Assembly: GCA_031771865.1 (NCBI GenBank)
Contig: JASISA010000009.1
Location: 1,116,001-1,180,000, forward strand
From: Nothophaeocryptopus gaeumannii
Lineage: Eukaryota; Ascomycota; Dothideomycetes; Mycosphaerellales; Mycosphaerellaceae
Length of the DNA: 64,000 nucleotides
Direction of reading: 5' to 3'
Position numbers and translations under genes: made by a program. Below, one piece after another: positions 31,183 through 41,340 of this stretch. The notes under the pieces were generated by a model, which searched no databases, was not told the DNA's origin, and saw only the letters and a program-made list of their open reading frames with translations. How positions within the stretch are numbered: position 1 is the stretch's first letter; each line of letters begins with the position of its first letter.

Positions 31183-32364
31183 ATGGACGACCCCTACGAC
31201 CGCGTCGGGATCACCCTTCAGCCTGTCGAGATTGAGAACGAGATCAGCACACCACAGGATGATCGTCCTGCCCGCAAGCATCAGAAGCCAGACCGATACG
31301 ACCCTAATCGCATCTATCGCGGACTCGCCAACTTCAAGCAAGCAGTTTTGAAAGGCGGCCGCCGTCGGAAGGAGAAGCGTCCACCAAAGCAAGTCAAGCA
31401 ACGCAAACCGTTCAAGGCGCCGGTGGACATTCTCACCCCACTACCCCCAGAGTTGCGGAACCAGATCTATCAGTACGCACTCGAGGACGACAAGATCCAA
31501 GACTTCCACCACGACGATCCAAAGATCCAACGTCTGTCCTCGTCGTACCGCAGCCGCCTGGAGCAAAAGGCTCATAAGATCAATGGCATTGTACAAGTCA
31601 AATCCGGTCACTGGAAGCAGCCTGGTCTTCTGATGGTCAACAAACAAATCCGAAGCGAGACTTTGCCAATGTACTACAGCGTCAATCGTTTCAACTTCGT
31701 TGTCCACGTCAACGAGCTCGAAGGCCTTCACGAGTTCCTCTGCACCGAGCAGGAGCGCTACGTAGACGACGATGAAGAGAAGGCAGTCATCCCAAACGCT
31801 ACCATCGAGCTCCGAGGCCAGATCACCTGGGCTGACATCGCATCGCTTCTGCCGTTGGCTCGCATCTTTCATGAGCTCACCATCAAGAAACCATACAAGT
31901 TTGACAGTTTTGTCGGCTACGCCAAATTCTGTGCCTCTTCCGTTAAGAATGCCGTTGACAAAGTCTCCAATTTGGGCGCAAAGGCTCGCTGGGAGGGCTG
32001 GCATGCAGACTGGCTTGGCATCAAGTTTGAGGAGTGGCTTGTGGATCAGCTGGATCGCCGCGATAGTCGCGCTGGCGTGAGTTACGCTTTGGAGGAGAAG
32101 CCTATTCCTGACGATGTCTATGGCACCTGCGATGGGATCGAGATCGCGAACTTCAAGACAACGTCACGCACTCGGCCATCAAGCGACCGGAAGCTTCGCG
32201 ATCGTGCGCCCCATGCTACGAAGGATGTTCCGGATGAGTATATCAGCACGGCACCACCGCCACCACCTTTTCCGACCAAGGCTCCAATTGGCGGCAAGAA
32301 GAAGAGTACGCTCAAGCGCAATTACGTGTATGAAGAGAGTGAAAATGAGGACGACTTACTGTGA
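31183..32364 (+). CDS. LPPELRNQIY (F-box-like) family protein
   Basis: A 393-residue protein of a family greatly expanded in filamentous ascomycetes. The hallmark is TPLPPELRNQIYQYAL at about residues 85-100, an F-box-like helix pair. It is followed by GLLMVNKQIRSETLPMYYSV, in which the family's R-E-x-LP-x-[FY]Y signature is present. The N-terminus is basic (GGRRRKEKRPPKQVKQRK). The C-terminus has a PPPPPFPTK run, basic GGKKKSTLKR and an acidic end. Some members may be adaptors for ubiquitin ligases, but no function is established. A broken relative starts 400 bases downstream on the same strand, suggesting tandem duplication. Confidence 0.78.
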   Translation: MDDPYDRVGITLQPVEIENEISTPQDDRPARKHQKPDRYDPNRIYRGLANFKQAVLKGGRRRKEKRPPKQVKQRKPFKAPVDILTPLPPELRNQIYQYALEDDKIQDFHHDDPKIQRLSSSYRSRLEQKAHKINGIVQVKSGHWKQPGLLMVNKQIRSETLPMYYSVNRFNFVVHVNELEGLHEFLCTEQERYVDDDEEKAVIPNATIELRGQITWADIASLLPLARIFHELTIKKPYKFDSFVGYAKFCASSVKNAVDKVSNLGAKARWEGWHADWLGIKFEEWLVDQLDRRDSRAGVSYALEEKPIPDDVYGTCDGIEIANFKTTSRTRPSSDRKLRDRAPHATKDVPDEYISTAPPPPPFPTKAPIGGKKKSTLKRNYVYEESENEDDLL

Positions 32365-32786
32365 GAATGAGAAAGACTTTCAAGGCAGAGCGAATGCGGA
32401 AGAGAAACACAGAATCATGAAGTAGAAAGAGGCGGTTCCAGAGAACGACGCCCTTCACTTTCGCATTTAGAGTACACTAGGCAAATGAGGTGGGACTCTA
32501 CTGCTCCTGATGAGCAGCTCCGGAGGCACCCGCCATACGCTTTCGCATCGGAACATACGCCACCTTCGTTAATCACACATGAGAAAAGATCGCTTTAAAG
32601 GAGAAAGAAGAAGTCTTCTCTGGCTCAAGTAGGTAGCTGGGAAAGCAAGAGCAACGTCTCGTTATGACTCATCTCATTGTGTCCTCTCATTCGTCGACCT
32701 TGTTTCTCAGAACACATTTGTTCTTACTTTCTGCCCAGCTTTACGCTCACAACACGAGATACTCCCGCAGCAGCCATGACCAAGAA
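32365..32786. other. Intergenic region between the two F-box-like loci
   Basis: No gene is seen in these 420 bases, which presumably hold a 3' UTR and a promoter. Confidence 0.4.
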
Positions 32787-33601
32787 ATGGAACAACGCAC
32801 CAACTCCAGCAATCCGCTCCTACCGCCAACGCAGTCTGCGTCAGGCCGCCGCCAGCAAAACCCTCAAGCAAGCGAAGTCTCACATCACCTCCATCCGAGG
32901 ACTTCGTCTGCGCCTTCCGGAAGCCAGCGGTCACTGCAACAAAACCAGATCTGCCGCATGTAACCACCTCCCGTCTCTTGGACCTACCAGCCGAACTTTG
33001 CAACTACATCTACGAATGCTTACTCATAAGACCTTCGACCATCAGACTCCACAAGCGTAGCGCCACGACGTACGCTCTTCCGCATTTACTCCGCGTCTCG
33101 AAACAGCTGTATCGAGAAGCATTACCCATTTTCTATGCTTGCAATGATTTCGAAATTCGACTACATATGCGTCGTTTTCCGGAGCTGGCGACCTGGCTTC
33201 GTCGCCGCTATGAAGCTGGTGGTAAACATCCGTTCAGGTCTTTGAGCATCTGTATCTCGTATGGCGGATGATCCGACCTGCCATATATCATACCTCTCAT
33301 CGACTTGATCCGGCGGGGGAAGGTCCGATTGGATGCTGGGGCGTTTACAGTCGGCACGGGCTTTGAGGGAAGGGGGTTTCGAAAGACAGTGAAGAAGTCG
33401 GTTGGGATCACGAAAGGGGCGGGATCGAGAAAGCAGATGTTGGAAGAGGTTAAGGGATATTGGGAAGTGAGGTTGAGAATGTGTACTAGGGATATAAGAG
33501 CGAGGGATGATAGGCTTGAGGCTGTCAAAGCAGGGATGAGGAATGTTAGAAGGGGGATGAGGGAGGAGAGGAGAAGGAGACGAAGCAAAAGTACGCCCTG
33601 A
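32787..33601 (+). pseudogene. Broken F-box-like (LPAELCNYIY) family gene
   Basis: The locus starts MEQRTNSSNPLLPPTQSASG in one frame, which stops at 32961. The family core then appears one frame over: TTSRLLDLPAELCNYIYECL, then LLRVSKQLYREALPIFYACN. This is the same LPxEL...IY and R-E-ALP-x-FY pattern as in the upstream neighbour. The core frame meets TGA at 33269 (after SICISYGG) but continues openly in the same frame to 33601 with SDLPYIIPLIDLIRRGKVRL and a basic, charged end. I tested the nearby GTATGG donor with an AAG acceptor, and it does not preserve the frame. One frameshift plus one nonsense codon argue for a pseudogene rather than missed introns. Confidence 0.62.
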
Positions 33602-35045
33602 AACTGTTCAAACGAATGTGCTTTAAATAGAAACTGAAACCGAGATTGCATCACCCTCCTCCTCTCGACAAACGCTGCCTCTGGGTTATCCCTTTCGCAC
33701 CGCGACCAGAAGCCTGCAAACAAAATCGCAACTATTCGCTCACGCTGACACACATTCGTTCAGCCATCTAAACTTCCACAGTCAGCAAACCTTCAGAACA
33801 TGGCAACGCTTTTACCTTTGGTGACACACTTCCCCCCTCATGATGGTGGAACTTGCATGTGGTACCAAGGATTGGCTGAGCGTGGAGCATGGACCGTACG
33901 TTTTCCGTCAGCAGAACTGGCTTCCTCGTCATCGCCTCTGAGCCGATACTTCTTACCCTTGGTGATCGAGCCTCGTTCGGACGTGAGATCGTGAATCTGA
34001 CGTCGCTCAAGGGAACCAGTCGTTCCTTCGTCATCGACGAAGGCACGTCAAAAAGAATGGGCCTCTAGAGGCTGCGCAGCCTCTACACTGCGAACGAGGA
34101 TCGCAGTGGAATGTTCGACAGGGGCGGGCTCACGCGGTTCCTGGTATGCGTCAAGGATCGAGTGCGAGGACGGCGTTAATAGTTGCAGGCAGGCTGGTGG
34201 GCAAGGCGTTGAAGGTGATACTAGCGTTAAGGGCAGCGAGGAGGATAGTGAGGGGGGGCTTCATCCCCTTAGAGGATTGATGATCATTGTTCAGAATGAC
34301 CTTGTTGAAGGCTGTGCGGTATAGAGTTCCCTTTGAAAGGGAAAGAGGAGACAGTACTTGTTGAATCTTCCTGAGATCTACGTCTCAATCACGTTGCCTT
34401 TATACCTTGTCCTCCTCACTGACGGCCACGAGAATGTTCTTTCCCTGAAGAGCGGATATGGTCGGTCATGACAGAAGGAAGTTGTTGCTGAGACCAACAT
34501 GCTGTCTCCAGTCTACAAAAATGTTAGTAAAGGAGGTGTCCAGCCAACTTCTAGTATTAGTAGCCATGTTCCCCATCATTCGCTTGTCAGATCCTTCGTT
34601 CATGCCAAAAGCCAGTATTGGTGGCCTTGTGTCGTTGCATGCTTCTCAACCTGCGGCCCCAAAATGATCGCATTTGACTCATTTCAGCACGAACACAAGT
34701 TATAGATTGACATCCAGACCACGTCAACAATGTCCAAAAAAGGGCATTGAAAGAGACTCCGCCGCCAACGCGAACACGCTTGTTCTCGTTCGTCTCACAC
34801 AGAACGCCGCAGCGAACAAGGTGCGCATTGCAGAGCTGTGAAAGCCTGGTTCCATGCGTGATAAAGTGCTTTGTAAGGAGCAGTGCACTTCGCATTGCGC
34901 AGGATGGCGCTCCCAGTAAATGCTTGCGATGCTTGAGCTGTTTGTGCGAAGGCGAAGGTTGTATCGCGGTAGAAAGCGAAGCGGGCCCTCAAAGAGATAG
35001 TTGAGACGCGCCAGCGAGCACTATGCGAAGCCAGCACTCGGATTG
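33602..35045. other. Intergenic region with a perfect palindrome
   Basis: No gene is supported over 1.4 kb. A Cys-rich short frame at 34747-35004 (SKCLRCLSCLCEGEGC) is noted, but it matches no domain spacing I know. A perfect 20-base palindrome lies at 34066-34085. Confidence 0.4.
34066..34085. repeat. Perfect 20-bp palindrome
   Basis: AGAGGCTGCGCAGCCTCT with one more complementary base on each side reads the same on both strands. It could be a hairpin or a dimer-type protein site; nothing nearby shows which. Confidence 0.6.
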
Positions 35046-36821
35046 TTAACTTAAACTATCAGGTGCACCCGGGCCAAATAGTTCATTGAGCCAAAAGTCA
35101 TCTTCCGACAATTTGCCATCAACGTCAAAGCCGGCCAACAGCGCTGGGTCAAGGAAGGCGTCTGGGACCACATCTGCCTTTGACGATTCTAATGTCATGT
35201 CTCGCTCGTACTGCTCTGCGATCTTGACGTAGGTTAGGAACCACTCTTCTAGATGGGCGGAGGCTGCCAAGATTCGAGTGTTGAAAGATTGGAGTTCCAT
35301 GGACTCAAACTTTGCAACAAACTCGGCTAGGTACTTCATTCGGTCAAAGTAGAACTCCAGACTCAGCTCGCTCCGGTGTAGGACGGCCCCATAGGTGTGG
35401 CCAGGAGCAGACACCGCTACGTAGAGCTTGAGTAGAACCCAGATTGCGTACAACATTCGGGGAATGTAAAATAAGGGCGACATGACCAGAATAGTGGGCG
35501 GAGGGAGCCCGATTGCAATATCTAAAGCGGCCTGGCACGCGTCTTTTAGCGCGTACAAAGCTCCCACGTGGTCCACAGTCACAATTGGTCGTGGGAAGTC
35601 TGTCGCTGACAGTTTGTCCGTAAGGAAAGGTGGCGAAAATGTGAACTTGCTTGTTGCTGTGTGAAGCACAGGCTCGTTGAGATAGGTCAGTGCAATGTGT
35701 CTCCAGAAGTGTAGCGTTGGGAGCTGCAGATCCACTGGTATTTGCGCCGTCCACGTATCTATCTCCGACCTCAGGGTTGACATCAAAGCATTTGTACTGT
35801 CTTCGCCGACTGTAGGAGCTTTCGCCCTCGAGGTATCGCTTAGGTGGAGCTGAGTCACAACTCGGTGGCACAGCTGCTCTGCTTCGAGAATTTGGCAGAG
35901 AAGGCGCTCGGGGGTCGTCAGTGCAGACGTCTGTAGATACGCCAAGCACTCGCTGTGATATGGCGTCCATGGATTAGAATCAGGTTTCCGCATGACTGTA
36001 GTTGCAGCCGAGGTAGCGATGAAACAGGAGAGCCATGTTCTTCTTGCCTCTGGAGAGGTGGCGTCTTCAAGGCGTGTAAACGCAGCCGCCGGATCAAACT
36101 GAGTATCAGCTCCACCAATGCCGAGATCCGCAGCCATGCCGGTTGCAAGCTGAATGAGTTGGAGGACTGTGGCATGCTTGAAACCGACACGGGCACGGAA
36201 CCAAAAGCTAGCTAGAAGCAAGGCCTGGACCAGCTCAAGGGAGCGCTCTCCTGCGCCGATGGCCGATGAGGCAAACTCCTGCATTACCCTTTCAATGTGC
36301 TCCTGCTGTGTTGAGGGTTGAAGCACCATGTAGTTCGGAAAGGCCAGGATAGCTAGTAGCAGCACAGGCGCCTCTGCTCGCAAGCCTGCCAAGGAGAGCT
36401 TGCCAGTGTGCACCAGTGGCAGAGCTACCATGAATTGCTGAGTGTAGATGTCAAGAGCATGCTGCTGCGTACTGGCAGACACTCGACTGTCGATGAAAGA
36501 AAGTACGCCAGGATCGGCAGTGACCTTTCTGGGGCTGATGCCATCATTCAGCCTCCGCTTCTTGGTGTCTGCCCCTGGCTGTGCTGTTACTGCTGCTGTT
36601 GATTCCGGGGCAGCAACTTTGTGAGCCTGGAGTGCTTTGGTAAGTTGCTCAACCTGTGCCTCCAGGTCGGCAATGCGGTCCTTTTGCAGACGCCTCGGAG
36701 CAGGTACACAGTCTTTGCCGATGCGGGAGCATCTCTCGCACGCCTCAGGATCGTCTTTGCTCGGCTCACAACGCGCTTTGAGTACGTGGCAGGCCTCGCA
36801 GGCTCTTCGACGCGTCGACAT
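35046..36821 (-). CDS. Zn2Cys6 fungal transcription factor
   Basis: A 591-residue single-exon regulator. The N-terminus carries a full zinc binuclear cluster: six Cys at residues 8, 11, 18, 28, 31 and 38 (CEACHVLKARC, then CERCSRIGKDC). A basic linker and a coiled-coil dimerisation helix follow (DRIADLEAQVEQLTKALQAH). The rest is the helical middle region of fungal regulators, with segments such as GVLSFIDSRVSASTQQHALD, QLIQLATGMAADLGIGG and EARRTWLSCFIATSAATTVM. The end is acidic (SEDDFWLNELFGPGAP), a likely activation segment. It acts in the nucleus on CGG-type sites. Targets are unknown; no biosynthetic cluster adjoins it. Confidence 0.92.
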   Translation of the reverse strand: MSTRRRACEACHVLKARCEPSKDDPEACERCSRIGKDCVPAPRRLQKDRIADLEAQVEQLTKALQAHKVAAPESTAAVTAQPGADTKKRRLNDGISPRKVTADPGVLSFIDSRVSASTQQHALDIYTQQFMVALPLVHTGKLSLAGLRAEAPVLLLAILAFPNYMVLQPSTQQEHIERVMQEFASSAIGAGERSLELVQALLLASFWFRARVGFKHATVLQLIQLATGMAADLGIGGADTQFDPAAAFTRLEDATSPEARRTWLSCFIATSAATTVMRKPDSNPWTPYHSECLAYLQTSALTTPERLLCQILEAEQLCHRVVTQLHLSDTSRAKAPTVGEDSTNALMSTLRSEIDTWTAQIPVDLQLPTLHFWRHIALTYLNEPVLHTATSKFTFSPPFLTDKLSATDFPRPIVTVDHVGALYALKDACQAALDIAIGLPPPTILVMSPLFYIPRMLYAIWVLLKLYVAVSAPGHTYGAVLHRSELSLEFYFDRMKYLAEFVAKFESMELQSFNTRILAASAHLEEWFLTYVKIAEQYERDMTLESSKADVVPDAFLDPALLAGFDVDGKLSEDDFWLNELFGPGAPDSLS

Positions 36822-37666
36822 CGTCTTCCTCTCAAGAATGTTCTCTTTGCTCTGTCTGTGTCCTGGTCAACGTCGCCGTAAGTACCTACTAGCGTGAAGA
36901 TATCTATGACGCCACACGCACATGATGCCCAAGCAATAGCCTTAGTGCAGCGCCCAAAGAGGCTGTGCTCGCAACGCAGCGAAGGGGCAAGAACAGCAGC
37001 AAAGAAAGCTTTGAGCCGGGAATATCTTCGACAGACGCGACTTTGTCTCTGCAGAACGTGCGTGTTGCATATGCTTGCGTTATGTCTTGATCTCCACGAA
37101 CCGAAGACAGTCGGCCAAGAGGGAGGTGCAATGCGTGATTGCATGTTGCTGACTCATCACTTCAGAAGCTTGGCGCGAACTTCACGCGTTCCTTGCGCGC
37201 CAACATCGACGGGTCAAGACACTCTTAGGGTCTCATCCTTCAATGCTTCTCAACGTTTCTCCTGTGGCATATCATTCGTTGCAAACACCACTCTCTTGAT
37301 GACTTCGCTGAGCATCCGGCAGTCTGATCATGCCTAAGCATAAGCGAGAGGCTGCAGCCTGCTGAATGATCAGCGTCTTCCTTTCTCACAACTCTCGAGA
37401 GCATCTTCATTCGCGGACACCATGCATATCAGCCATCTTAGCTTCTCAGAGGCAGATTCCGGGGTGCACTTTGCTGCCATTGCAGCTTGAGGAGCTCCAT
37501 GATTGATCCAGCAGGACGGCATCCTTTGCTAATGCACAGCTAAGTCGCTGAAGAGGGAAAGTCTGATTGACCGGCAGCACCGATGACAGCGCTTTTGGTG
37601 TTGACATTCTAGACTCAATGTGGCTCTCGTCGATGTCTCGGCTCTCGTTGATATTCTGATCTTTGT
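36822..37666. other. Divergent intergenic region
   Basis: These 845 bases lie between the Zn2Cys6 gene and the lectin gene, which are transcribed away from each other, so both promoters should lie here. I see no further gene or clear site. Confidence 0.45.
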
Positions 37667-39348
37667 ATGGCAACGCAGCTGGCGTCACAGCTAGACTTGC
37701 CGTTCCTGAGATCAGATGTAATCAGGAACCGAGCCTTTCTTCTTTCCTTGTCAGAACATGATGCCACTAAGATGACTGGGAGAACAGACTCCACCGATTC
37801 ACCTGTCAATGAAACGAGATCTCGGGAAGAGCCATGGGAGGCTCCTATGAGCACCGACACCAGGCGATGGTCCTTGATATCTTCTCCGACCGAGGTCGCG
37901 TCCTCAAGCTCTTCCACGAGCGAGAGTGACCAGGACAAGGACCAGAAAGAGCAGCTACCAGAAGCGTTGGACGATGAATGCGGGAAGGAGGTCTTTCACC
38001 CGCCTATACAGCCCGCTCTGTATGAAAAGCCGGATGCTTTGCTGAGGGTACGGGATCGCAGAGTCTGTGGCACCAGAATCCAATGGATCATCTGCGGACT
38101 CATCATATTTGCGGCACTGGCAGTAGGAATTGGTGTGGGGCTCGGAGTTGGTCTTCGCTCGCGCGGAGGGTAAGCTGGCTTGATTCCAAGGAACCTTCTC
38201 GTGATGCTAACCTTCTCGACTCTAGCCCTGAACCTGGTAGCAAGAGCTCAGTGCGCGAATCTCTCATCGGAGGAGCGTTGGACTTCCGATACTACTCGAA
38301 ATCGGGCGCCTTCAATGACTCAGGCATGGCCTTGTCTTCCCGTACTCTGGATGGCAACGCAACTGGAAGTCTTGTCATTTACTATCAGCACTGGACCGGG
38401 GATATCCGGTGGGAGTGGCTTAGCGATGTCGAAGGCTGGAAGGGTGGCGACAATGCGACAACCCTCGCGACAGATGCTAGAAACAGCACTCCAATATCAG
38501 TCGTATCCTACGTGGCAAACAAGACCAATGAGTGGCATCTCTTCTATATCAACAAGAACAACAAGGTCAGAGAGCTCGTCGGCAGCAACATCACAGCAGA
38601 TGTGACAGAGGGCGCTCTGAACCAACTCGACGTCGTAGCCATGGACGCTGATCGAATTGGCATGCAAGCCTGCTGGTACGAGTACAGTGCTGGAGATCCG
38701 CAGTATTCTACAAATGACAACACAACCGAGAACATTGCTATGCAGCTATGGTATGCCACCAATGCCACTGCCTTCTCACAACTGACCTGGTGGAGTGCTC
38801 TAAATACCTGGACGTTTCAACAAACCTGGTCGGATGTGAATGGGTACGCAAATCCAGGCTGCTACAGCTGGGGCCCTTCCGGAAACACAACGACCTATGT
38901 CATGTTTGGAGATCTTCACAATAACGCCAACATCTACTGGAAAGACACCAGCACCAACAGCCTTGGCACCACAACTCATCCGGTCAATCAATGGGCAAAA
39001 GCGCCGGTGTCGATACCGAACATTGACGGTTCGGCCTCGCTCGCGTACACCAACTACTTCTACGCCCAAGACCTCGACACCCATATGATCAAGGGCTACA
39101 ACATCACATTCGCTGCAGAGAACACGACCATCGTCGCAGCTGACAACTTCACAGTCGGTGACAATCCTGGCCTACCGGGGACTGGGCTGACAGTCTCCGC
39201 CATACCGAATGACTCTGGAGGCGTGGACACGATCGTGTTCTATCAACAAAATGGCTCGGACATCTCGCAATACTCTGGAGACGAGTCAGGCGGGAACTGG
39301 CAGCCAGGCATGGACATTGTTTCGTACCAATACAGCGGTATGTCATAG
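37667..39348 (+). CDS. Membrane-anchored fucose-specific lectin-like beta-propeller
   Basis: Two exons (37667-38169 and 38226-39348; GTAAGC donor, CTCTAG acceptor) give 541 residues. An acidic, Ser-rich cytosolic-type N-terminus of about 135 residues precedes one membrane helix (IQWIICGLIIFAALAVGIGV, about 138-163). The rest resembles the fungal fucose-specific lectin (AAL-type) six-bladed propeller, with repeated blade motifs such as SLVIYYQHWTGDIRW, NEWHLFYINKNNKVREL and IAMQLWYATNATAFSQLTWW, and many N-glycosylation sites. This predicts a type II membrane protein displaying a glycan-binding propeller outside or in the secretory pathway. An in-frame ATG at 37772 (MTGRTDSTDSP) is an alternative start. 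Whether it binds fucose cannot be judged from sequence alone. Confidence 0.82.
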
Positions 39349-40352
39349 GAAAGTGCTTGATACAACTGAACCTCATGACGTTCGTCTAAAGCAAGCCGCC
39401 CCAGAGAATCAGTTGCTATCTCTCGATCTCTTAGAAGTACCGCCGCGCACTTGCTCTTTCCCTCGATTCACTCTTCCCTCACTTTGCCGTCCTCGCCTAC
39501 TCGTCTTCACATACTAGCGCGTGACCTTGTACTCGCGGGTACATCTAGCTGGCGATGTTCATTTCCCATTTTCATACTTACATCGACATTCTACCAAGCT
39601 GCATCATACCACTCCATCATTCAAGCATAGCAGAAACCATCAGCCCCACCTAATTCTTGTCAGCACGTACCGCGCAGAAGCTGTCGTCATAGCCAAACGG
39701 CTCATAAGGTCGCAGCATCTCGACGAGCCCAAGTGTACGTAGAAGATGCGAAGCGTCTTGTGTGAGGAGGTTGGCTGATGAGAAGACCAGAAAACGATTA
39801 ATCTGAAGTCGATCCTGTTTGCCGCTCTGGCAGGCACTGCGGTCGCCGGAGTGCTCGGTCGCTACGATGGTGTTGCCAAGCGTCAATTGATTATAATACA
39901 ACAATCCCGAAGGATTTTGCCCGAAACCGTCGCACAAAAGTTGCGAGGCGCAGTGTGCGCAGCAGATGTAGCCAGGCATGTCGGATACAGGCTGGAGAGG
40001 AAGAGGGTTCACTGAGAGGGCCATGGGGAAAGGGAGGTACTTGGCCGACGGATAGTGAAGGCTGAGGAGTACAAAATTTGGCAAATTGATGCCGCTGTGG
40101 ACGTAGTCATTGCCTTGTTGACCGAATAAAGTTGGACTTTTCAAGCACTGCTGGAAAGCCTGCTGAAGCTGCAGGAGGAACAAATATCGTCACAAGCAGC
40201 ACTCTCGCTGCATGGCATAGATGAGCCACTGTTTCTCGACAGAAATGTGGACCTGCGATGCTTCCAATGGCTATCTTTAACCTCTTCATTCTCATATATC
40301 ATCCATCTCATCCACCGCATTATCATACATCCCATCCACCCCTCCTTCCCGC
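39349..40352. other. Intergenic region with possible secreted-protein relic
   Basis: There is no intact gene. On the plus strand near 39800-39885 a frame without an ATG reads LKSILFAALAGTAVAGVLGR and then DGVAKRQ, like a signal peptide followed by a Kex2 site, and soon stops. On the minus strand, frames around 40170-39900 are Cys-containing (CDDICSSCSFS, then GYICCAHCASQLLCDGFGQ). They may be remains of a small secreted protein, but no gene model can be made. Confidence 0.3.
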
Positions 40353-40808
40353 CTACTCAACAACCCTCGTCTGATCACCACTTCCAACCGCCGTATTCAC
40401 CCCACCGCTCTTCCTCCCACTCGTATCATGCAGAACATCCGGAACCTTCTCCTCCACTTTAGTCGGCAAACTCTCCGCCACCCTCTGCGGCACATATGAA
40501 TGTCCCTTATCATGACTATACTTATCCGGATTCGCCGTATCATGAATCTTATTCGGGAGTGCATCCTCTACCGCCTCAGGAACCTTCTGCTGGACTTTAG
40601 GGGGGAGTTCAGAGCCGCCGAAACCGCCTGCTTGAGAGACAGCGTGGCTGCCGGGGGGAATATGGGATTTCTTCCCCGAGGTGTCGTGCAGGGCATCGGG
40701 GACTTTCTGTTCGATCTTGGTGGGGAGGGCTTCGGCGAGTTTGTTGGGGACGATGCTGTGGCCGGTGGAGTGGTTGGTTTTGTCTGGGTTGGTAGTTGAT
40801 TGAGACAT
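40353..40808 (-). CDS. LEA/hydrophilin-like protein with two 40-residue repeats
   Basis: A 151-residue hydrophilic protein starting MSQSTTNPDKTNHSTGHS. It consists of two imperfect repeats: NPDKTNHSTGHSIVPNKLAE and so on to PDALHDTSGKK, and NPDKYSHDKGHSYVPQRVAE and so on to PDVLHDTSGRK. Between them are shorter copies of the element LPxKxxxKVPxxx (LPPKVQQKVPEAVEDALPNK). It lacks Cys and Trp and is rich in Gly, His, Lys, Asp and Ser. Such proteins resemble fungal LEA/hydrophilin families induced by desiccation, salt or sporulation, but I cannot name a family firmly. An in-frame ATG at 40910 would add 34 residues of non-repeat sequence and is less likely. Confidence 0.7.
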   Translation of the reverse strand: MSQSTTNPDKTNHSTGHSIVPNKLAEALPTKIEQKVPDALHDTSGKKSHIPPGSHAVSQAGGFGGSELPPKVQQKVPEAVEDALPNKIHDTANPDKYSHDKGHSYVPQRVAESLPTKVEEKVPDVLHDTSGRKSGGVNTAVGSGDQTRVVE

Positions 40809-41340
40809 GATGGCTGTTGTGACTGTTATGTCGTTGTGGCGTCTTGGCTTGCTGAGGTGGCTGAAGCAAATGTGTGGTGGTGTTGCTGCCGTTTCTGAAG
40901 ATGAAAGCAATTCGATCGATCAATTATGTGGTGTTTAGTCGTGTGATTGCTTGCCGCTGACGGAACATTTGCAACATGATTCCAAGTTCTTGTTTGTTGA
41001 TTGACTGACATCATGAGCTCTGACGTTCGCTTTACGTGGTTTCGGGAGCGGGCCGTGCGCATGTGCTGGTGCTGGGTATAAAAGTGGGTCACGTCCGACC
41101 ACAGACCTCTCCCTACTTTCGAACGTTGCGTCGAGTGCCATTGGGGTCCGAGAGTATCGTTCGGTGATGATTTGCTCAACATTCTTTCTTCGATGGCAAA
41201 AACTTGATGCGTAACTCCTTGAACAAGATCGGGATTCCAATATACCATTCGATTTGCCGGGTATCAATACAGTTACACGAGCTTCAATGCCATGCTAGTA
41301 GTACACATACAAATACAAACCTCTCATGTTTCGCAAGCAG
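40809..41340. promoter_or_regulatory. Promoter region of the LEA-like gene
   Basis: These 530 bases separate the LEA-like start from the stop of the PHD gene, which lies on the same strand. No further gene is seen. The sequence TATAAAAG near 41077 is on the opposite strand to both genes. Confidence 0.35.

Noticed and set aside
33250..33330. Intron rescuing the TGA in the second F-box-like gene
   Set aside because: The GTATGG donor with the only nearby AG (64 bases) changes the frame and removes family sequence.
34747..35004. Cys-rich short frame as a zinc-finger gene
   Set aside because: The Cys spacing fits no zinc-finger class I know and there is no continuation up- or downstream.
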